Assembly (NCBI GenBank): GCA_027457005.1
Contig: DAIDTV010000006.1
Coordinates: 275 to 15,358, forward strand
Direction of reading: 5' to 3'
Length of the DNA: 15,084 bases
Source: Chloroflexota bacterium
GTDB lineage: Bacteria; Chloroflexota; Limnocylindria; Limnocylindrales; CSP1-4
Part shown: one piece after another, positions 1-8,217 of the stretch
Position numbering within the stretch: position 1 is the first letter of the stretch
Layout of the letters: every line of letters begins with the position of its first letter
Translations under genes and position numbers: made by a program
The notes under the pieces: generated by a model
Told to the model about the DNA's origin: nothing
What the model saw: only the letters and a program-made list of their open reading frames with translations
Database searches by the model: none

Positions 1-762
1 ATGCGGCACGGGGACACGGGGCCGGCCACGCCAGGCGCCGGCGACCGCCCGAGGCCCGGAAACGAGGAGGGCGTGGGACAGGCGCCCGCCATCGATCCGG
101 CCGCGGTGCGCTGGGGACCGGACGGGCTCGTGCCGGCCGTGGTCCGGGACGGCCGCGACGGCGCCGTGCTGATGCTCGCCCACATGGACGCGGAGGCGCT
201 GTCGGCGACCCTTGCAACGGGCATGGTGCACTTCCACTCGCGGAGCCGCGGGCGCCTCTGGCGCAAGGGCGAGACCAGCGGCAACGTGCTGCGGCTGCGC
301 GGACTGGCGCTCGACTGCGACGCGGACGCGATCCTGGTGACCGCCGAGGCGGCCGGGCCCACGTGTCACACGGGCACGCGCTCCTGTTTCGACGGCGCGC
401 CTGCGACCGCCTCGCCCCCCGCGGCGCCCGTGGGATTCGAGTGGCTCGAGCGGCTCTGGGGCACGATCGTCGAGCGGCGGTCCGCGGCCGACCCGGAACG
501 GTCCTACACGGCGCGGCTTCTTGCCGGAGGCGTCGACGCCTGCGCTCGAAAGGTCACCGAGGAGGCCACCGAGGTCCTCCTCGCCGCACGCGACCATGCC
601 GAGGCGGAACGCGGCTCCGGGGCGGGCGATCCGTCCGCGACCCGCGCCGCGCTGGCAGGCGAGACCGCCGACCTGCTGTACCACCTGCTGGTCCTGTGCG
701 CCGAGCGGGGCCTCGATCCGCGCGAGGTGCTGGAGGTGCTCCGGGCGCGCCACCGCGCCTGA
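1..762 (+). CDS. hisIE: Bifunctional phosphoribosyl-AMP cyclohydrolase / phosphoribosyl-ATP pyrophosphatase (HisIE)
   Basis: This fusion enzyme catalyses steps 2 and 3 of histidine biosynthesis: pyrophosphate removal from PR-ATP (HisE part), then ring opening of PR-AMP (HisI part), in the cytosol. The HisI domain spans about residues 31-130. It shows the LAHMDAEAL and HFHSRSR motifs, the metal-binding DCDAD (105-109), and the three zinc-ligand cysteines C106, C122 and C129. The HisE domain (about 147-251) has ERSYTARLL, the acidic helix KVTEEATE (184-191) and ETADLLYH (221-228). The ATG lies at the first base of the window, so the true start is uncertain. The gene may begin upstream, or at GTG 73, where a GGAGG at 66-70 sits only 2 nt before it. 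The first 30 residues are Gly/Pro-rich and precede the conserved domain. No other his gene is visible. The gene ends 17 bp from the convergent tyrS. The function is secure. Confidence 0.93.
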   Translation: MRHGDTGPATPGAGDRPRPGNEEGVGQAPAIDPAAVRWGPDGLVPAVVRDGRDGAVLMLAHMDAEALSATLATGMVHFHSRSRGRLWRKGETSGNVLRLRGLALDCDADAILVTAEAAGPTCHTGTRSCFDGAPATASPPAAPVGFEWLERLWGTIVERRSAADPERSYTARLLAGGVDACARKVTEEATEVLLAARDHAEAERGSGAGDPSATRAALAGETADLLYHLLVLCAERGLDPREVLEVLRARHRA

Positions 763-779
763 GCCGGGCCGGCGGGCTG

Positions 780-2102
780 CTACGCCAGGCCGTCCCCGGC
801 CTGCTGCGCCCGGTCGTCCCCGGCCCGCGTCCGCGCGACGCCGACGGTGAGTTGCCGTCGGCCGTGCCGGACCACGTGGTATCGCCCCGCGATCGGCGGC
901 CCCACCGGTGCATCGCCGTCCACCACCCGCACGTCGTCGACGACCACCCCGCCCTGCGCGATCGAGCGCCGCAGGTCGCCCCGCGAGGCGAACAGCCCGC
1001 TCGCCATGGCCAGGTCGAAGGCAGTCGGGACCTCTGCGGCGAACGTGAATCCCCCCACGTCGTCGTGCAGGACCTGAAGCACGTCCGGATCGAGCAGCGG
1101 CTCGCCGGAGAAGGCCAGCTCACCGACCCGCCGCTGCAGCTCGGCCTCCGGCGTGCCGTGCACCCTGGCCGTCAGGTCGAGGGCGAGCGCGCGTTGCGCG
1201 AGCCGGCGTTCCGGGTGTGCCGCCTGCTCTGCCTCGAGCGCCGCGATCTCCTCGCGCGTGAGCAGCGTGAGCGTCCGCAGGTACAGCTGGACGTCCCGGT
1301 CGTCGCTGTTCAGCCAGTACTGGTAGAAGGCGTACGGCGAGGTGCGGTGGCGGGCCAGGAAGACCGTCTGGCCTCCCTCGCTCTTCCCGAACTTCTTGCC
1401 GCTGGGCGCGGTGAGCAGCGGGAACGAGAGACCGTACGCACGCGGTTCGCCGTCCGGCCCCTGGCCGAGCACGCGCCGGATCAGCTCGAGCCCGGCGGTG
1501 ATGTTGCCGAACTGGTCGGCGCCCCCCATCTGCATCTCCACCCCGTGGTCGCGGTAGAGGTGCAGGAAGTCGGTTGCCTGCAGCGTCATGTAGCTGAACT
1601 CGGTGAACGAGATCCCCGCCCCCATGCGCAGCTGCACCGAGTCCTTGGAGAGCATGTACCCCAGGCTGAAGTGCTTGCCGATGTCGCGCAGGAACTCGAT
1701 GAGCCCGTAGCGCCCCAGCCACTCGCGGTTGTCGATCATCCGGGCGGCGTGTTCCCCGGGAGAGAAGTCAAGGAAGCGCTCGAGCTGGGCCCGGATCGCC
1801 GCCACGTTGGCGGCGAGCGTCGGCTCGTCCAGCAGGTTCCGCTCGGCGCTCCGGCCCGAGGGGTCGCCGACCATGCCGGTGCCACCGCCCACGACCGCCA
1901 CCGGACGCCCACCCGCCCGCTGCAGGTGCAGCAGCCCGAAGATCGGGATCAGGTGCCCGGCATGCAGCGAATCACCGGTGGGATCGAAGCCCACGTAGGC
2001 CGCGATCGGGCCCCGCGCGAGGCGCGGCTCGAGCCCCTCGGTCATCTCCTGGAGCATGCCGCGCCATCGCAGCTCGGCGAGGAAATCGGTCATCACGGGC
2101 AT
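780..2102 (-). CDS. tyrS: Tyrosyl-tRNA synthetase (TyrRS)
   Basis: This is a class I aminoacyl-tRNA synthetase that charges tRNA-Tyr with tyrosine using ATP, in the cytosol. The Rossmann catalytic domain contains GFDPTGDSLHAGH (38-50), whose HAGH is the HIGH signature. It also has the tyrosine-pocket stretch QMGGADQFGN (191-200) and KFGKS (237-241) as the KMSKS loop. An S4-type RNA-binding domain covers about 358-425 (AFDLAMASGLFASRGDLRR), followed by a 17-residue polar tail. The length of 440 aa is slightly above the usual 400-430. I chose ATG 2102 over the in-frame ATG 2093 because AGGTGG (2112-2117, read on the minus strand) lies 9 nt from the former but 18 nt from the latter. The gene is divergent from a penicillin-binding protein gene and convergent with hisIE, so it is probably monocistronic. 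No T-box leader fits in the upstream gap of about 60 bp. Confidence 0.97.
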   Translation of the reverse strand: MPVMTDFLAELRWRGMLQEMTEGLEPRLARGPIAAYVGFDPTGDSLHAGHLIPIFGLLHLQRAGGRPVAVVGGGTGMVGDPSGRSAERNLLDEPTLAANVAAIRAQLERFLDFSPGEHAARMIDNREWLGRYGLIEFLRDIGKHFSLGYMLSKDSVQLRMGAGISFTEFSYMTLQATDFLHLYRDHGVEMQMGGADQFGNITAGLELIRRVLGQGPDGEPRAYGLSFPLLTAPSGKKFGKSEGGQTVFLARHRTSPYAFYQYWLNSDDRDVQLYLRTLTLLTREEIAALEAEQAAHPERRLAQRALALDLTARVHGTPEAELQRRVGELAFSGEPLLDPDVLQVLHDDVGGFTFAAEVPTAFDLAMASGLFASRGDLRRSIAQGGVVVDDVRVVDGDAPVGPPIAGRYHVVRHGRRQLTVGVARTRAGDDRAQQAGDGLA

Positions 2103-2161
2103 CGGCGAAAGCCACCTGCAAGGATCCGGGCGAGACTGGGAACGCGGTTGAGTATGCTAGA
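2103..2161. promoter_or_regulatory. Divergent promoter gap between tyrS and the penicillin-binding protein gene
   Basis: These 59 bp must hold the transcription signals for both outward genes unless transcription enters from farther away. The most AT-rich stretch is TTGAGTATGCTAG (2148-2160). On the plus strand, TATGCT (2153-2158) could be a -10 element, but I see no good -35 at 16-18 bp. On the minus strand the same stretch reads TAGCAT or CATACT, again without a clear -35. The two promoters may therefore overlap. The tyrS ribosome binding site lies at 2112-2117. This is inference from position and base composition. Confidence 0.35.
2112..2117 (-). promoter_or_regulatory. tyrS: Ribosome binding site deciding the tyrS start
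   Basis: AGGTGG on the minus strand sits 9 nt before ATG 2102 and 18 nt before ATG 2093. It favours the upstream start, giving a protein that begins MPVMTDF. Confidence 0.5.
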
Positions 2162-5017
2162 GTGCCCGGCGACATGCAGACCAGCGTCACCCGCCGCCGG
2201 GCACGGCGCCTCAACGGCGGCAGGCGTGGACGCAGCGGTGGCAGTGCTTCCGGCGTCGCCGTCGCGCTTCCGCTGCTTCTCTTCGGTTCCCTGCTGATCG
2301 TCGGGCTCGTCGGCTTCCTCGGTGCGCTCGCCGCGTACGGCTACTTCAGCCAGGGCCTGGCCGACCCTCGCACGCTCGACAACCTGCAGTTCAACCAGGA
2401 GTCGGTGGTCTACGACCGCAACGGGGTGGAGCTGGCACGCTTCGGTTCCCAGCAGCGCGAGGTCGTGCAGTTCGACCAGGTGCCGGGCGTCGTGATCGAC
2501 GCGACGACGACGATCGAGGACAAGACCTTCTGGACCAACAGCGGCTTCGATCCGCTGGGGATCCTGGCCGCCGTGCGCGACACCCTCACCGGCACCCAGC
2601 GCGGCGCCTCCACCATCACGCAGCAGCTGGTCCGCGCGCGCCTGCTCGACCCCGCCCTGGTCGCCGATCCGAACAAGAAGGTCGAACGGAAGATCAAGGA
2701 GATCATCCAGTCGATCCGGCTGACCCAGACCCTGAGCAAGCAGCAGATCATGCAGGACTACCTCAACAGCAACTTCTACGGCAACAACAGCTACGGCATC
2801 GCCGCCGCGGCCCGCAGCTACTTCGGGGTGAGCAACCTCAGCAAGTTGACCCTCGCCCAGGCGGTGATCCTGGCCGCGATCCCGCAGTCGCCCACCGAGT
2901 ACGACCTGGTGCGGAGCGCGGTGCTGCAGCGGGACGGGACCCTGGTCGTCCCGGCCGACAGCCCCATCGTGCAGCGCCGCAACTACTGGCTGCAGGTCAT
3001 GGAGCAGCAGCTGCCGCTGCCCCGGACGGGCACCCAGTACACGGCCGCCGACTTCGAGGCGGCCATCAAGGAGCCGGTGGTCCTGGTGTCGCAGGTGGCC
3101 CCGGCATGGAAAGCACCGCAGTTCGTCTGGCAGGTTCGCCAGGAGCTCACCGACAAGCTCTGTGGCGTGGGCGTCCCGACCTGCCCCATCGTGGAGCGGG
3201 GCGGCCTGAAGATCTACACCACGCTCGACTACAAGGTGCAGAAGCTCGCCGAGAAGTGGGTCCAGGCGGCCGCCACCGTGCCGCAGTCCAAGGACCCGGC
3301 CGCGGCGGCGAAGAAGCTCGGCCTGACGCTGCAGCCATGGATGCAGAACCTGGTGGGCCGCAACGTGCACAACGGCGCGCTGGCGGCGGTCGACTACCAG
3401 ACCGGCGAGGTCATCGCGTACGTGGGCAGCGCGAACTACTACGCGACCAAGGCCACACCACAGTTCCAGCCCCAGTTCGACGTGCTCTCCGACGGGTGGC
3501 GGCAGGTGGGCTCCTCGTTCAAGCCGTTCAACTACGTCACCGGGATCAACGACGGAACCATGACCGCGGCCACCATGTTCATGGACGTCACGACCGACTT
3601 CGGGGGCGGATACACGCCCACCGACGCGGACCTGGAGGAGCGCGGCCCGGTGCGCATGCGCCAGGCGCTGCAGTTCTCGCTGAACATCCCCGCGGTCAAG
3701 GCGGTCGCCATCAACGGCGTGGACCACGTGTTCAACATGGCCGAGAAGTTCGGCCTGCAGTTCCAGACGCAGACCCCCACCGCGGGCCTCTCGCTCACGC
3801 TGGGCACCGAGGTGATCCACCCGATCGACCTGGCGACGGGGTACGCGACGATGGCCGACGGCGGCCGCTACCTGGGGCGGACGACTATCCTGCGGGTGGT
3901 GGGGCCGGACGGCCAGGACGTCATCTCCCCGTACACCCCGCCGGCCGGCGAGCAGGTGGTGGACCCCCGCGCCGCGTACATCATCACGGACATCCTGAAG
4001 GGCAACACCAACCACGCCGTGAACCCGTACTGGGGTGCCTTCAAGGTCACCAACGCCGGCGGGAAGCTCCGGCCCGCGACGCTGAAGACCGGCACCAACA
4101 ACGACACGAACGACCTGATCGCGGCGGGGTACATCGCGCCGCCGGATGCCGCCGGCAGGGCCGCCGGCGAGTACGCGCTGGCCGTGGTGGCCTGGAACGG
4201 CAACAGCGACAACAGCCCGGTGAGCACTCCCCAGTCCCCGCTGCAGTCCCTCGACGTGCCCACGTACGTCTGGCAGGGCTTCATGGACGACGTCACGCGG
4301 ACCTGGCCGATCCAGGACTTCACCGAGCCGGCCGGAATCACCACCATGTCCGTGGACGCCTACAGCGGGCTGAGGCCCGGTCCCTTCACCACCAGGACGG
4401 TCCCCGAGCTGTTCATCAATGGAACGCAGCCGACGCAGGTCGACAACCTGCGGCAGCCGCTGCAGGTGGTCCCCGATCCGACGTCCACCAGGGGCGGCTA
4501 CCTCCTCTGGCAGCCGGCCTGCGGCACCACCCCGGCGCCCCAGACGCTCGGCTTCCTGGACTTCTCCAACGTGGAGACGAACTACCCGAACTGGCATGCC
4601 GCCGACCTGGCGTGGGCGGCACGGGCGATGAAGGGGGCCGGGGTCTACGGCGGGCCCGAGCACACCCGCACCACGTTCTTCTACAACCTGGTGTACCAGC
4701 CGTACGGCCAGACCTGGGGCGCACCGTTCCCGCCGAGCAAGTCCTGTGAGGCCGCCGTGCCCACCCCGGGCGTGCCGGGATCGCCCGCCCCCGGCAGCAG
4801 CTTCGGGCCCGGCTCGTCGCCCGGCCCCGGTCAGCCCACGGCGCCGGCCGCCGTCGTGCCAGATGTCGTGGGGCGGCCGGTGCAGGTCGCGGCACAGACG
4901 CTGGTGGCGTCCGGGTTCGTGCCGGTCATCGTGGGGAACGGGCACACCGTGGTCGCGCAGTCGCCCGCCGGCGGATCACCCGCCGCGCCCGGGTCCCAGG
5001 TGGTGCTCCAGACCTAA
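2162..5017 (+). CDS. Class A penicillin-binding protein with PASTA domain (transglycosylase/transpeptidase)
   Basis: This membrane-anchored peptidoglycan polymerase and cross-linker acts on lipid II outside the cytoplasmic membrane. Numbering is from GTG 2162. A basic cytoplasmic tail (1-30) leads to one membrane segment (about 32-60). The GT51 domain follows, with EDKTFW (119-124, catalytic E119), GASTITQQL (148-156), RKIKEIIQS (176-184) and YLNSNFYGNNSYGI (200-213). The transpeptidase domain has SSFK (451-454, acyl-acceptor S451), SLN (506-508) and KTGT (642-645). About 160 residues beyond the catalytic domain contain VDAYSGLRPGP and WHAADLAWA. A Pro/Gly/Ser linker (about 867-897) and a single PASTA repeat starting VVPDVVGRPV (898-951) end the protein. 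The GT51 motif usually reads ED-x2-F-x2-H-x-G, but here the His is Asn (N126). The start could instead be ATG 2174, since neither codon has a convincing ribosome binding site. At 951 aa it is long for the class. It is divergent from tyrS and convergent with mutS2. Confidence 0.96.
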   Translation: MPGDMQTSVTRRRARRLNGGRRGRSGGSASGVAVALPLLLFGSLLIVGLVGFLGALAAYGYFSQGLADPRTLDNLQFNQESVVYDRNGVELARFGSQQREVVQFDQVPGVVIDATTTIEDKTFWTNSGFDPLGILAAVRDTLTGTQRGASTITQQLVRARLLDPALVADPNKKVERKIKEIIQSIRLTQTLSKQQIMQDYLNSNFYGNNSYGIAAAARSYFGVSNLSKLTLAQAVILAAIPQSPTEYDLVRSAVLQRDGTLVVPADSPIVQRRNYWLQVMEQQLPLPRTGTQYTAADFEAAIKEPVVLVSQVAPAWKAPQFVWQVRQELTDKLCGVGVPTCPIVERGGLKIYTTLDYKVQKLAEKWVQAAATVPQSKDPAAAAKKLGLTLQPWMQNLVGRNVHNGALAAVDYQTGEVIAYVGSANYYATKATPQFQPQFDVLSDGWRQVGSSFKPFNYVTGINDGTMTAATMFMDVTTDFGGGYTPTDADLEERGPVRMRQALQFSLNIPAVKAVAINGVDHVFNMAEKFGLQFQTQTPTAGLSLTLGTEVIHPIDLATGYATMADGGRYLGRTTILRVVGPDGQDVISPYTPPAGEQVVDPRAAYIITDILKGNTNHAVNPYWGAFKVTNAGGKLRPATLKTGTNNDTNDLIAAGYIAPPDAAGRAAGEYALAVVAWNGNSDNSPVSTPQSPLQSLDVPTYVWQGFMDDVTRTWPIQDFTEPAGITTMSVDAYSGLRPGPFTTRTVPELFINGTQPTQVDNLRQPLQVVPDPTSTRGGYLLWQPACGTTPAPQTLGFLDFSNVETNYPNWHAADLAWAARAMKGAGVYGGPEHTRTTFFYNLVYQPYGQTWGAPFPPSKSCEAAVPTPGVPGSPAPGSSFGPGSSPGPGQPTAPAAVVPDVVGRPVQVAAQTLVASGFVPVIVGNGHTVVAQSPAGGSPAAPGSQVVLQT

Positions 5018-5038
5018 ACCCGGGCGGGCGCCGCGGGT
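5018..5038. terminator. Possible bidirectional hairpin between convergent genes
   Basis: The whole gap between the penicillin-binding protein stop and the mutS2 stop can fold. ACCCG (5018-5022) pairs with CGGGT (5034-5038), and GGC (5023-5025) pairs with GCC (5030-5032). The loop is GGGC, with one bulged G at 5033. There is no T-tract on either strand, so intrinsic termination is uncertain. The position between two convergent stops is what makes it plausible. Confidence 0.35.
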
Positions 5039-7545
5039 CAGACCTTGACGATCGTGGCGCCGTCCCCGCCCTCACCGCGCTCGCCCGGCCGCCACGACTG
5101 CACCAGCGGGTGCCCGGCCAGCAAGGCCAGCACGGCGTCGCGGAGCGCGCCGGACCCGTGGCCGTGTATCACCGTCACCTGCGCCGCGCCCGCCAGCGAG
5201 GCGTCGTCCAGGTAGCGATCCAGCAGCTCGAGCGCCTCCTCGACGCGCGCCCCCCGCAGGTCGAGCGAGGAGGGCACGGCGCGCCTCGGCCCCGCGAGCG
5301 CGGCCATACCGGCCGATGAGCCAGGCGCCTTGGCCGCGGGGCCGGGCCCGCCCGCCGCACCGGCAGACCTGCTCCCGGTTCCCGCCCGTCGAGTCTCACC
5401 CACCGCGGCCGCGGCTGATCGGATGCGCACCGCCGGTTCCTCGCCGAAGACCCCCCGCCGTCCCGTCCTCGGCGCGCCGCCCGCGGCGGCCGCTCCGGCA
5501 TCCCCGGACGGCGCCGTGCCCGGGCGCACCAGGTCATCGAGGTCCGTCTCCACGCGCAGCCCCCCGGCCTCGAGGGTCGCGCGGCCACGTCCCTCGTCGA
5601 TCGACGTCACTCGCCCGATCCAGCCGCCGCGCACGTGCTGGGCCTCCATCCCGACCTGCCAGCGCACGGGAACCGGTCCGGCGGTCGCGGGCCGGTCGGG
5701 GACCGGGATCCGGGCGAGACGCTCGGAGAGCGAGCCCTCGAGCGCCTCGAGGCGGCTCGCGGTGAGTGTCTCGCGCTCGAGGGCCCGGCGCGCCGCCCGC
5801 AGCTCCGCCTGCAGGTCGGCCACCATGCGCTCGGCCTCCTCGCGGGCCTGTGCCGCACGCTCGATCTCCGCGCGCTTCGACCGGACACGCTCCTGCTCGG
5901 CCTGGCGCTGCGCGTCCTTCGCGCGTGCCTCGGCCGCCCGGGCGCGCTCCAGGGCGTCGGCGGTCTCGGCGCGCTGGCGGCGGATCGCGGCGAGCGTCTC
6001 CTCGAACTCCACCTGGGCCCGCGTCAGGCGAGAGCGCGCATCCGTCACGAGGTCCTGGCGGAGCCCGAGCCGCTCGGCGATCGCGAACGCCTGGCTGGTG
6101 CCCGGCAGGCCGATGGTCAGGTGGTAGGTCGGGCTGAGGGTCTCCAGGTCGAAGTCGACCGAGGCGTTCATCGCCGCCGCCGTGTTGTGCGCGTACGTCT
6201 TGAGCTCGGCGTAGTGCGTGGTGGCGGCCACGAGCGCGCCGGAGCGGATGAAGTGGTCCAGCAGGGCCTGGGCGAGCGCGGAGCCCTCGGTGGGATCGGT
6301 GCCCGCCCCCAGCTCGTCCAGGAGCACCAGGGTCCCGGGGCTGGCCGCGTCCACGATGCGCACGATCGAGCGCATGTGCCCGCTGAACGTCGAGAGCGAC
6401 TGCGCCACCGACTGCTCGTCCCCGATGTCGGCGTGGATGTCCCGGAAGACGGGCAGCCGGCTCCCCTGCTGCGCCGGCACGTGGAGCCCGGCCTGGTGCA
6501 TCAGGGCGAGCAGCCCCAGGGTGCGCAGCGTGACGGTCTTGCCGCCGGTGTTCGGGCCGGTGATGACGAGCGCGGTGAACTCGCCGCCCAGCCGGACGTC
6601 GATCGGCACCACGCGCCCGGACAGCCCCGGGTGCCGGGCCCCCAGCAGCTCCACCACCGGCTCGCGCGCGGTGTCGGCGCGCACGGCGTCCATGGTGGCT
6701 GCGAGGCGTGCCTTGGCGGACCAGAAGTCGAAGCGCGCCAGCGCCTCGAGCGTGGCACGCAGCGCGTTCGCCTGGGTCCCGACCAGCCCGGAGAGGTGGT
6801 CGAGGATGCGCTCGACCTCCGCCTGTTCGGCGAGCTGTGCCTCCCGCCAGGCATTACCCAGCTCGACGGCCACCAGCGGCTCGACGAACACGGTCTGGCC
6901 GCTGCCCGACTGGTCGTGGACGATCCCGCGCACGCGGGTACGAGCGTCGCTCCGCACCGGGACCACGTAGCGGCCGTTGCGGAGGGTGACGATCGGCTCC
7001 TGCAGCACGCCCGACAGCTCACCACCGTGGACCAGCTCGTCGAGCCTGGTGCGCAGGCGGTCGTATGCCACGCGAACGGCCCGCCGCAGCGACCCGAGGG
7101 CGGGCGACGCGCCGTCGAGCAGCTCGCCGGACGGGTCGATGCTGCGCTCCAGGGTGGCGTGGAGCGCGGGGAGGGGCTGGATCGCCCGGCCGAGCTCGCG
7201 CAGCAGGGGCCTGCGTTCCTCGGACAGGGCGTCGGCGAGGCGGCCGGCGGCCTCCAGGGTGTCGCGGATCTCGAGCAGCTGCCCCGTGTCCAGCCGCCCA
7301 CCGCGCGCCGCCCGCTCCACGGCATCGTGGATGTCGTGGGCGCCGCCGATCCCCGCGCCCGGGTGCTCGGCGGTGAAGGCGCGCGCCTCGTCGGTCTCCT
7401 GGAGCGCGCGCGCCACGATCACTGGATCGTCGGATGGCTGGAGGCCCTCGGCCAGCCGGCGCGACGGCGGAAAGTTGGTCTGGTCGGCCAGGCGCGCACG
7501 GATGGCCGGGAACTCCAGGACCAGCAGCGACTTCGCGTCCATCAT
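5038..7545 (-). CDS. mutS2: MutS2-family ATPase with C-terminal Smr nuclease domain
   Basis: MutS2 proteins are MutS-like ATPases without the mismatch-recognition domain. They act on branched DNA to limit recombination, and in some bacteria act on collided ribosomes. The 835-aa protein has a lever/clamp region (about 1-300) and an ABC-type ATPase with Walker A GPNTGGKT (330-337) and Walker B LVLLDE (406-411). A charged coiled coil (about 512-605) follows. A KOW-like segment (about 628-674) comes next, then an Ala/Gly-rich linker of about 85 residues. The Smr domain (760-835) has LDLRG (761-765) and HGHGSGALR (794-802). I chose ATG 7545 because it forms an ATGA overlap with the mpg stop and gives the expected N-terminus MMDAKSLLVLEFP. 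The longer reading frame to 7656 would run 37 codons back into mpg and adds only Arg/Pro/Gly-rich sequence. It is the last gene of the minus-strand block. Confidence 0.96.
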   Translation of the reverse strand: MMDAKSLLVLEFPAIRARLADQTNFPPSRRLAEGLQPSDDPVIVARALQETDEARAFTAEHPGAGIGGAHDIHDAVERAARGGRLDTGQLLEIRDTLEAAGRLADALSEERRPLLRELGRAIQPLPALHATLERSIDPSGELLDGASPALGSLRRAVRVAYDRLRTRLDELVHGGELSGVLQEPIVTLRNGRYVVPVRSDARTRVRGIVHDQSGSGQTVFVEPLVAVELGNAWREAQLAEQAEVERILDHLSGLVGTQANALRATLEALARFDFWSAKARLAATMDAVRADTAREPVVELLGARHPGLSGRVVPIDVRLGGEFTALVITGPNTGGKTVTLRTLGLLALMHQAGLHVPAQQGSRLPVFRDIHADIGDEQSVAQSLSTFSGHMRSIVRIVDAASPGTLVLLDELGAGTDPTEGSALAQALLDHFIRSGALVAATTHYAELKTYAHNTAAAMNASVDFDLETLSPTYHLTIGLPGTSQAFAIAERLGLRQDLVTDARSRLTRAQVEFEETLAAIRRQRAETADALERARAAEARAKDAQRQAEQERVRSKRAEIERAAQAREEAERMVADLQAELRAARRALERETLTASRLEALEGSLSERLARIPVPDRPATAGPVPVRWQVGMEAQHVRGGWIGRVTSIDEGRGRATLEAGGLRVETDLDDLVRPGTAPSGDAGAAAAGGAPRTGRRGVFGEEPAVRIRSAAAAVGETRRAGTGSRSAGAAGGPGPAAKAPGSSAGMAALAGPRRAVPSSLDLRGARVEEALELLDRYLDDASLAGAAQVTVIHGHGSGALRDAVLALLAGHPLVQSWRPGERGEGGDGATIVKV

Positions 7546-8201
7546 CGGTCCGTGCCGCCCGTCGCCGGGCGCGAGGCGGGCGGCGCCACGCCCGGAAAGC
7601 CGCGGGACAGGGACGGGCTCCCGGCCAGCCCGAAGCGGAGGGGCAGCGCGGCCCACGGTTCACCGGCGTACGCGACGTTCACCCGAGGGCCCCGCAGCAG
7701 CGCCCCCGTGGTCGTTCCGGCGGCGATCCAGAGCGGCGGCCCGGCGGCCAGGTCGCGTCCGCCATCCTCACCCGAGATGCCCAGCGCCTGGCACAGGCGC
7801 GCCGGCCCCGCGGCCAGCCGTTCGGCGCGGTCGGTGGGGCGGCCCCGTCGGCGCCGCTGCTCCTCGATCCCGGCCACGGGCAGCACCGCACGGACGAGCA
7901 CGGCGCCGGCCTCCTCGTCCTCGGCGTGCGCGACCACGTTGAATGCCCAGTGCATGCCGTAGAGACGGTACACGTACGCGTGCCCGGGCGGGCCGAACAT
8001 CGGGCCCGTGCGGCGCGTGCGGCCGGCGCGCGCGTGGCTGGCCCGGTCCGCCGGCCCCAGGTACGCCTCGGTCTCGACGATCGTCCCGGCCAGGATCATG
8101 CCGTCCACGTCGTGCAGCAGCAGCGTCCCGATGAGCGCGGGCGCCAGGTCGATCGCCGAGCGGGCGTGGAATGCGCGCGGAAGCGGCGGGGGAAGCTCCA
8201 C
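7542..8201 (-). CDS. mpg: 3-methyladenine DNA glycosylase (AAG/MPG family)
   Basis: This base-excision repair enzyme removes alkylated purines such as 3-methyladenine by cutting the N-glycosidic bond. The 219-aa protein matches the AAG family. It has IVETEAYLGPADRASHA (41-57), where E45 aligns with the general base E125 of the human enzyme and Y47 and H56 with its base-stacking residues. In VYRLYGMHWAFNVV (77-90), Y81 aligns with the DNA-intercalating tyrosine and N88 with the conserved Asn. It also has LVRAVLP (102-108) and GPARLCQALGI (132-142). The start is GTG 8201, with no strong ribosome binding site, 16 nt before which cvpA ends. The stop overlaps the mutS2 start as ATGA, which implies translational coupling. 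The last 25 residues are Pro/Ser/Gly-rich and poorly conserved. In Bacillus this slot between cvpA and mutS2 holds polX, another repair gene. Confidence 0.94.
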   Translation of the reverse strand: MELPPPLPRAFHARSAIDLAPALIGTLLLHDVDGMILAGTIVETEAYLGPADRASHARAGRTRRTGPMFGPPGHAYVYRLYGMHWAFNVVAHAEDEEAGAVLVRAVLPVAGIEEQRRRRGRPTDRAERLAAGPARLCQALGISGEDGGRDLAAGPPLWIAAGTTTGALLRGPRVNVAYAGEPWAALPLRFGLAGSPSLSRGFPGVAPPASRPATGGTDR

Positions 8202-8217
8202 GGGCGCGACCGGCCGA

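Noticed and set aside
763..779. Possible terminator between hisIE and tyrS
   Set aside because: Only a 4-bp GCCG/CGGC stem with a 3-nt loop and no T-tract. Too weak to call.
2093..4945. Open frame of 950 codons antisense to the penicillin-binding protein
   Set aside because: It mirrors a gene with complete catalytic motifs. Its product is His/Arg/Val/Gly-rich with no recognisable motif, as expected for the complement of GC-rich coding DNA that has few stop codons.
7546..7656. 37-residue extension of mutS2 into mpg
   Set aside because: The ATGA overlap and the expected MutS2 N-terminus set the start at 7545. The extra residues are an out-of-frame reading of mpg.
5635..7962. Long plus-strand open frame opposite mutS2 and mpg
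   Set aside because: Arg/Ala/Gly/Leu-rich translation crossing two well-supported genes. An artefact of GC-rich complement.
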